A DNA stretch of 64,000 bases. It comes from Citrus sinensis. Its lineage: Eukaryota; Streptophyta; Magnoliopsida; Sapindales; Rutaceae. Position 1 is the stretch's first letter. Each line of letters begins with the position of its first letter. A model generated the notes under the pieces. That model was not told the origin of the DNA. It saw nothing but the letters and a program-made list of their open reading frames with translations, and searched no databases. A program made the translations under genes and the position numbers. The stretch is taken from positions 1,426,001 through 1,490,000 of the forward strand of contig NC_068559.1 of the NCBI RefSeq assembly GCF_022201045.2, in the 5' to 3' direction. This document shows, one piece after another, positions 56,533 to 64,000 of this stretch.

Positions 56533-59500
56533 TCATGTTTCGCCACCTGTTGGACGCCAGAAACCCTTCTTGCCAACAAGAAATTGGTCATGGTAGATGT
56601 TTGTAGACCACTGAAGTGAATGCAGTACTGGTTTAAGCTTGTTAATCATTTCTAAGGTATCTTGGACCAAAACGTATCCACCTGGTCTCAAAATTCGATC
56701 CATCTCTACAGCCACATCTGCAATATCGCATCTGAAAATTGCAAGTGTTAGATAATATAACAACCATGAAACCTGCCTAGTACTCAAAATGGAAATGCTT
56801 AGAGAAAATTAGTCCCAAAGAAGAAGCAAGGTCTAACTCGATTACAATTATAAATCTGAAGGGTGGGTTGGTGAAACAGTACCTTTGTGTTACATCACTA
56901 AGCAGAAAACTAGAATGCAATAGATCGTAAGTTCGAGGGTAGGTGTTAAAGGACTCGCACCAATCATGGTACATTCCAATCAATCCTCTATCAAAAATAA
57001 TGGATAGAGTATCTGGTGCATCAATAGGGACGACATTCATGACCCAAAGAGGTTGATCAATAAGTGCTGCCGCAAACCTGTGAGAAAGAGCAGCAGCTCT
57101 AAGTAAGTGTGAGATTGCAATAACAAAGCACCAATAGTATCACCAGATACCAATAAAATCATCAAGTTAGAGAGAGCAGTGGACAAATGTAATCGTGCTA
57201 CACCATTCTTGTCAGGTGAATGTTGAGTGGCATCTAGATGTTAGAGGTTAAACAGAAAATGAGAGAGGAACAATGAGTCAAAACATGATGCAACTAGGAT
57301 TAACAACTATTCGATAAAATCATCACAGTCAAAGCAGTTCCACAGTAAAGTATGAAGAAGAAGAGTTAATTTGCATATCAATATTTCTTACCCTCCATAG
57401 CTGGCATTCATATCCATCACATTTCGCACGCTTGACCAGTTTATAGCTAGGCCCCCCACATAAACATCTGACACAAGTGCGTACCAATGTGTGGTGTCCT
57501 TATTAAACGCTTCTTCAGAATCTGGTGGAAGGCTAGGAGGTTTACTGCTAAGCCTTTGAGGCCAAGGTGTGGGCCAGCTGTGCAAGTTACCCTTGCTATC
57601 TGTTGGAAGTCTGGAAATGCAGTTGCTTAGGGGCACATACCTAGCACAAAGAATAACAACATCTTAATGGAAATTGATAAACTTATACAAGAACATAACA
57701 CATGAAGGATTATAAATCAACTTGCACAGCAAGTGAAGTTACTCCATTCCTGAAATCTGACCAGCCAAAAATTTCTTTTTGTTTTTTTCCTGTGTGAATA
57801 TATGAAAAAAAATTGTTGATAATATATACCAAAGAATTACCATGAACTATTCAGATTATTTTTCCCATCACACAAAGGTGGAGTATTTTCTTCCCGATTT
57901 TTATAGCAGGAATACGAAACGGGTTTCTGATATATAACAAACCCAATTCTATTGGAGTCAACAGACCTAGCCACAGCCTTCCAGCACATAGATTCAGTAA
58001 GATTTACCATAGCTGCCAAAGAAAAACGGATATGAACATTAAAGCTTGATAAATTACAGCATTCAAGCCCATACGATAGGTTAACCGCTAAAACTGTTAC
58101 CACCAGTAACAGTGTAACACCGAACATCAATATTAAAAGAGAAGAATAGCACAAGTCATCAGAGAAAATTAAGTAAGAAGTGTGTTTTGTATGTGCGTGA
58201 TGGCAGGTGCGTGAATGAGAGAGGCTAACAAACCATTCCAAACACTACGATGTCTATCATCGTGACGATAAACTGGTGTAGCAGACCAAATAAAAAAACC
58301 TCCAGGCCTAAGAATCCTATTCAGCTCCAATAGTGGTTTCCCACCTGCATTTTTCATCCCAAAGCATTAGTTTCAACAATTCCATCACAGGCTTGCACAG
58401 AGAGACAAATTTTTCCAATAAAAGATTGTAATATGAAAAAAAAATTATGATTTGTGATCTTGATGGGATTTACAACAATAAAATAATGCAAGATCCTTGA
58501 GCTTAATGCTGCTACGGTATAATGCAGAATACCTTGTGCATCCCAGTGAACTCTACATCGTGCACAGTGAATCAAATCATATGCATCATCTGGAAATGTC
58601 AGTTTCTGAGTTCCAATGACAGAAAGTATGGCTGGAATTCCTCGCTCTAGAGCAAACTGTATCTGCGCTTCATGTTCATCCTTTGGGGCCAATGACATGG
58701 TAATGACATCTCTGTCCAGTAAATAGCCACCAAAGCTAGCAACACCGCATCCAACATCTAAAATGACCCGTATGTTCTTCCCCCATTTAATTTTAGGTAA
58801 AGTCTGGAGAAAACCCCCCCAAAAAAAAATTAGAAGAAAAAGGGACAAAAAAAGAACAGTAAGCAAAGAGATAATAATATAACCCAACTCCTTATCCAAT
58901 GTTTTAAAATCCAAAACCTTATTTCTTCACCCAATCTTGAGCCACACAAGAAAAAGATATGACAAATCAAAAGTTTTGGTATACTACATACACTGATATA
59001 GAAAGACAGACATTTAGACTAAAAAGTCTGTGTATAATAAATACCTTTTCTACAAAACCAACATAGCGAGAAACTCCTTCCTTGAACTGGGTACCACCTC
59101 CAGGAAAAACAAAATAATCACCAGACTTACGCACCCAATTCTGATCCTTCTTGTATTCAACAAGCTTAGGGTGAGGAACATTGTTGTACCAGATCTGGAC
59201 ACAAAGTTAAGAAGCCACATCACCAACATTTTCTAATCTAAGCAGTAATAGACATTAATGAAAACTTGTTATCCTAACAAATTGCCACTAAAGTAATCAT
59301 GGGAACTTCATTTTGGGAAATTGATTTCTTTGTTTCGTCAAAGTCAATATTTCAGTTAATAGATTTCACCTACACTTGAACCTTTAGCTCCGATTAATCA
59401 ATATTTAATAGAAAATTTATAAAATCAATAGAGACTAACACATTGTTATCTGACCTCACTAATAATTAAGCTAAATTAGGTCCAAAACATCTATGAAGTC

Positions 59501-60485
59501 TTTCAAAAAGATCAACCTATTCAACACTCACTCTATTCTTAACCAAGAATCTAACTAGTACCAAATAGAATGAATTAAAGATGCATCAAAATAAATATTA
59601 AGCCAACTTAGCCAATAATTCAGCCTATTTAAATTCAGATTAAACACATTAAGCACACTTCCCATGCACCAATTCAAGTAACTAATTAAAGCAAATTAGG
59701 AGGAAACAAACAACAACAGCAACACTTAACACAATTAGATAATTAATTAATCTAAATGAGGTCCCACATTGTTTATTTATTTACTTATTTTGTCTTGAAT
59801 ATTTTCATTCTTCCACTACTTCACCAAAATTTTACCTAATTAATGATTAATTACAAATTAAACATCAGTATCAATTCAAATCTTAAAGAGCAGCACCCCA
59901 CCACCCCAAAAAAATGTAAAAATTAAAACAAAGCAAATCATCTTACCAAAAAAAGGTATCAAACAATCTCACCATGTCCTTGCTCTTTGGCCACAGAACC
60001 GGCAGCTTATATCCAACAGGCAACGGCGCCAAACATCTCGGGCTCGGACTCGGGCAATGCCGCTCCCGGTGCTCCATGTGCCGAATCGATGGCAACTTTT
60101 TGACCGCTTCAACATTATCCAGACACGGAATATAATCAACGGCCATCGGCCCCGTACACACGTCCCATTTTATTAAATCGAAAGCCGCGTCATCACCAAC
60201 GGCGTTACTGCTATTATCATTTTGATCGGTTGTTTCATTAGTGATGAGTGGTGGTGGAGCGGCGGCGTTTTGGTTAGTGTCGGTGGATGAGGTGTCGGTG
60301 TCGGTGTCGCGGATGAGTGGTGGTGGTGAAAGTGAAACGGTGGCGTTTTGAGGCTGAGCTTGGAAGTAGGAGACGATAGTGGAGGTGTCGGTGGAGGTGG
60401 AGCTTAAGAGAAAAACGACGACAGTTAAGAGTAGAAGTAAGAGAGCGACAATGAAAGGGTATTTTCTGTGTGTTATGAAGTCCAT
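56533..60485 (-). CDS. PMT-type putative pectin methyltransferase (Golgi, type II membrane protein)
   Basis: SAM-dependent methyltransferase of the plant DUF248/PMT family, thought to methylate pectin in the Golgi. Eight exons (60485-59973, 59194-59045, 58803-58533, 58344-58234, 58012-57841, 57640-57392, 57077-56883, 56731-56533) join in frame to about 619 residues. A short cytoplasmic tail and one membrane anchor (residues about 11-28, [18 protein letters not shown]) precede a low-complexity Thr/Asp/Pro stem. Then come the family blocks YIPCLDN, RERHCP, the SAM-binding [54 protein letters not shown] and [15 protein letters not shown]. The short stem places it with PMT22/PMT23 rather than the longer PMT24-27. 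Neighbourhood order also recalls Arabidopsis PMT23 (At2g40280). Confidence 0.9.
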
Positions 60486-62199
60486 TTTTTCGGTTGATAG
60501 CTTATTATTCTCGGTTAATTTTGAGATCTCTATACCATGTTAATGAGAATCTTGGAGCTGATCGAGATCGACCGAGATTTAAAGACGATGATGCATTATA
60601 TTTTATTTATTATGACGTACGCACGGACCCGCTATTTTTTGACTTTGGTTGCCGCGGGTTTAATACGTAAGTTGCCAGTCCATTTGATTGGGAAACAGTG
60701 TGTGGCCCCTGCCCATTGAGTTAGCGGAAACGGTGTCGTGGACCGCAGAGATACAGAAACCGGTGCCGTAAGTTTTGGGCTGGGGCTTTGCAACTTGAGT
60801 AGGAAGTTACAGTAAGATTATTGGATTTATTATAATTAAACATAAAAATTTGGACACGTCGTGTAATTTTTTTACTTTGAATATTGTGCACATAATAATA
60901 CAATATAAAATATCTTTTAGAATGGACTTCGTATTGTGAAGTATGAAAGATCGATTGCTTGTAATTGAGACGATCGACTTGAATTATCAGAGAAACGGTA
61001 TCAATTGATATGACGTTATTATTCTCGACTAAGCAAGGAAATTCAAGTTACGAAGAGGAATAAAACAGATCGATGGCTAATCTCTCACCAAAGACAAAAA
61101 TAAAATACAAAAATATCAGAGAAAATTATCAGCTACTAGTACTAGAGCATGCACAATAACACAGGAGACTGGAGAGGGGAAAGGTAATCGCTAAAGCATC
61201 ATAAACTTGGTTCATTCCCCACTAGCACTAGCACTAGCACCTTCCTTGGAGTGAAGGACTACATACAAAATCAGTATGCTGCTTGAAGAAGCTAAAACAC
61301 GATGGCTGCCCGAGGATATGCTGTTTATATTACATAATAACAAACAGTGGCCCAACCTGAAAATCACTGAAAGGCCACCTTGTTTTTCTTCATAATAGGA
61401 GGAAGCCGAATTTTAATGTATTGGCCATTGGCGTACGAAGAAGGAGCGAAACGGTGCCAATAATTAAGGGGAACAAAAGGATCAAGCTTGGAGATTGCTT
61501 TTGCATGCGAAAAAATTATGGATAACAGCTTCCCTTCAGTCAGCTAACCGGTGGATAAGGAAAAATTGCAGACACCGCCAAATCTGATTTTCCGAATTTG
61601 TTTGGAAAGTTTTTTATTATGAAATTACCAACAAGAAATCACACGATGCCAAATGGAATACAAATAAGAAGGGAGATACAATCTATGGACGTGATAAGAC
61701 CCTAAACCTCAGGGAGGGCATCTAAAAAACTATGAGCATTTGCCTCGTGAGCATTCATTCTTATACAAACTACAGGTAACACAAATGTCTATAAACTTCA
61801 TAAGCAATTTAGCAGAAAATGAGAAGAATGTACTTAACTAACGCGAGCTCCTTAAGGACATACTTTTTAAAAATACAACAGACAAGAGATGATAATCAGT
61901 AAGCATTCACTGAGACACACTCAGCACCAAGCGAGAACAGAATATGTATTCAGTATTCAGTTCATTGCAAGCACATTAACAATCAAAGCGGAAGACTCAG
62001 AGAAACAGCTAGTTTTTCACATAATTATGAACTCAGTTGTTTGAACAATAATATATTCTTGTATTTCCCTTGCTCTAATCCGCCTCATGAATTGCTAAAC
62101 ACGAAAAACAGCTCCAACCATACAATGGTTTAAAAATTGTCTTAACGAACCAAAAAAAAAAAAAAAAGGAAACAAAAAAATCAAGCTACACTGCACTTT
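60486..62199. other. Spacer between PMT and eIF2-alpha genes
   Basis: Begins with the PMT promoter (GC-richer to about 60750). The 400 bases before 62200 probably include the eIF2-alpha 3' UTR. A short repeat of CACTAG units occurs near 61221-61239. A convincing gene was not found. Confidence 0.5.
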
Positions 62200-64000
62200 T
62201 CAATCCATAAACCCAGAACTTGAATTTTCCACATCAACTTCTCCCATTCCTGTGTCTTCCTCTTCTTCGCTATCTTCATCACCACTTACCTCCTCATTAT
62301 CTTGATGTAGCTTAGCCATGTGCTCGGCGAGCAATTTGTCATCTCGTTCACTCACCTGAATCAATGAAACAGAAGTCAGAACCCCAAAAAACAACAATAA
62401 CCACCCATATTAAGTAACAGCTTGACCCAAACTGAGGGTTTTCAATCAATGGATTCCCATTGTCAACACATCAACGGTTAACTGGGAGTAACAAAATTTA
62501 AAAGACACTCACCGCTCTGGGCTCTTCCTTCACAGTAAGTTTTCCCTTGTGCTTCTCTATAGCTTCAGTGCAAGCCGCAATTGCTTTATTGAGAACTGAG
62601 ATCCCTTGCTCCTGTCCAACCAAATATAGTGCAATAATTTCAATATGATACTGCTCTTCAATCATCCATAGATAGCCTAGTGCAGGCAGTATCCATGCAT
62701 AAAGTACAGGAACAACCCAGTAGTATGCCATATGATTGATTAAGATATCTTGAATTATACATGATAGAGGTTTTTAAGATACAAGTATATGCAGGGACAC
62801 AAGGGCAGAGGCAAAGTTCAGCTACACATTTTCATTATAGCAACCTTCCAGGACAAAACTAGTGGTGCTGACCTTGTCAAGGGTCTGAGTGGTAAGCACA
62901 TACAAGGGGGGAGCAACCAATTTGATTTTCACAGGGCAGTCATTGTTGCCAGCAGCCTCAGCTTTCCGCATGGCATCCTGCAATATCAAAAATAAACATA
63001 AGCAAAAACATAACAGCAATCTAAAATTAGTTGCCTTCACGGCTAAACCCTATAACTCTAAATTAATACCAATCAAACAAAGGAGTACAGGGAACAAGAG
63101 AAGGATGTAAAAACAACCTTTATATGAAGAACTCCATCAAACTGGAAGCATTTCATTTCAACGTCAGCTCGAATCTTCAATGGCTGTGGGGTCATTCTTC
63201 TCCTAATATTTTTTACCAAAGCATCTTTCACTTCCTCCGTCACAGCAGGAATCACCTTAGTTACCTAGAATGGGACAACGATGACCTGAGTAATCAATGA
63301 AGAGAACGAGACAAAAAAAAGCCTACCAAACAAAGTTTACCTCCTGTCCATCAGGGCCAATTTCTTTGACTTCACGAGTGAGGGAATTCAAAACAGAATC
63401 AGGATCAGTAACAATGATTTTGAATGCCTGCACGTAAAATAGAATAGAAACTATAATCAACAACTATGAAAACAATACAGAACTTCAGATCTCCAATTAC
63501 AAACTTGGAAAACACATCTCAAAAAAGTTGTTAGCTCTTTCACCTCAAAAGCATGACCATATTTCCAGTACAAGGGCCAGCCAATATTGACATACAGTTC
63601 CTGCAATTGAAAACTTATATTTAGCAGTGGCCAATCAACTGATACCTTGGGGAAAAAACCATACACTAAGCTAGACAGGATAGAAGCACCAAACCCCAAA
63701 CAATAAATTGTGTGGAGCAAGTCTTTGACAAGCCAATGAGAATAAGCATAATAATAACAAGTACAAGTTCAACAGCAACTAAAAACACTAAAACAACTAA
63801 GCAGGTTGCATGGATTAGATTTGTCCAAACTCTCTTTAGGCTTCAAAGAATTGTAATTTTTAAGTCATAAATATTGATCAATGAAAAAGCCGCCAACTAC
63901 AAGTTTACATAATTTCCAAAATATGAAAATAATAAGAAACATCCAAAACTAAAATCTCTCAAACTTGCTTCTTCAACACTGGGATCCAAGAGGACATAAG
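62200..64000 (-). CDS. Eukaryotic translation initiation factor 2 alpha subunit, C-terminal part (cut by window end)
   Basis: eIF2-alpha helps bring initiator tRNA to the 40S ribosome and is the target of GCN2-type stress kinases. Six 3' exons are visible: 63600-63544, 63427-63341, 63264-63118, 62977-62873, 62611-62513 and 62355-62200. They keep frame and give the last 216 residues or so of a protein usually near 340. Recognisable stretches are GWPLYWKYGHAFE, VTDPDSVLNSLTREVKEIGP, VKDALVKNIRRRMTPQPLKI, CPVKIKLVAPPLYVLTT and the acidic tail SGDEDSEEEEDTGMGEVD. The N-terminal S1 domain with the regulatory serine lies beyond the window. The bases after 63600 are intron as far as I can tell. The W in PLYWKYG is R in the plant homologues I remember. 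Confidence 0.9.

Overview
This window is nuclear DNA of a flowering plant, most likely a woody eudicot. The genes have many introns with GT/AG borders, the spacers are AT-rich, and the protein set is typically eudicot: FBD-type F-box proteins, PMT pectin methyltransferases, an MRH1-type receptor pseudokinase and REC8. A VAPYRIN-like gene suggests a lineage that forms arbuscular mycorrhiza, and so not Brassicaceae. The overall look fits a rosid such as Citrus, but that is only an impression. Exon borders were read from the sequence. Except for REC8, where only some borders were checked, the reading frame was checked across every exon junction of the spliced genes.

Layout. 0.6-2.1 kb: GARP/G2-like transcription factor (minus). 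2.1-7.1 kb: long spacer. 7.1-10.4 kb: SAM50 beta-barrel assembly protein (minus), divergent from a non-kinase BUB1/MAD3 checkpoint gene at 11.6-14.0 kb (plus). 14.4-14.9 kb: secreted Ole e 1-like protein (minus). 17.2-21.4 kb: LRR receptor pseudokinase of the MRH1/MDIS1 family (minus). 21.4-26.8 kb: gene-free, with a SINE and several small DNA transposons. 26.8-40.8 kb: F-box/LRR/FBD cluster, all minus, with two intact genes and at least four decayed copies; one decayed copy carries a solo LTR. 41.4-42.4 kb: non-autonomous hAT element. 43.6-44.3 kb: glutaredoxin-like zinc-finger protein (minus). 46.3-50.9 kb: meiotic cohesin REC8/SYN1 (minus), divergent from a VAPYRIN-like MSP-ankyrin gene (52.0-53.6 kb), followed by a peptide N-glycanase A-like gene (53.9-55.6 kb, both plus). 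56.5-60.5 kb: PMT-type methyltransferase (minus). 62.2-64.0 kb: 3' part of eIF2-alpha (minus, runs off the window).

The genes are mostly independent housekeeping, cell-division and cell-wall genes rather than one pathway. The order GARP factor, MRH1-like pseudokinase, PMT recalls Arabidopsis At2g40260-At2g40280 and the At3g56050-At3g56080 region, so the window probably keeps an ancestral block expanded by the F-box cluster and by transposons. I found no CRISPR array, rRNA, canonical tRNA gene or clearly new multi-gene system. The most informative unusual items are the decaying F-box cluster, the three-copy peptide motif in the checkpoint protein, a partial exon duplicated inside an F-box intron, and several mobile elements with exact target-site duplications.
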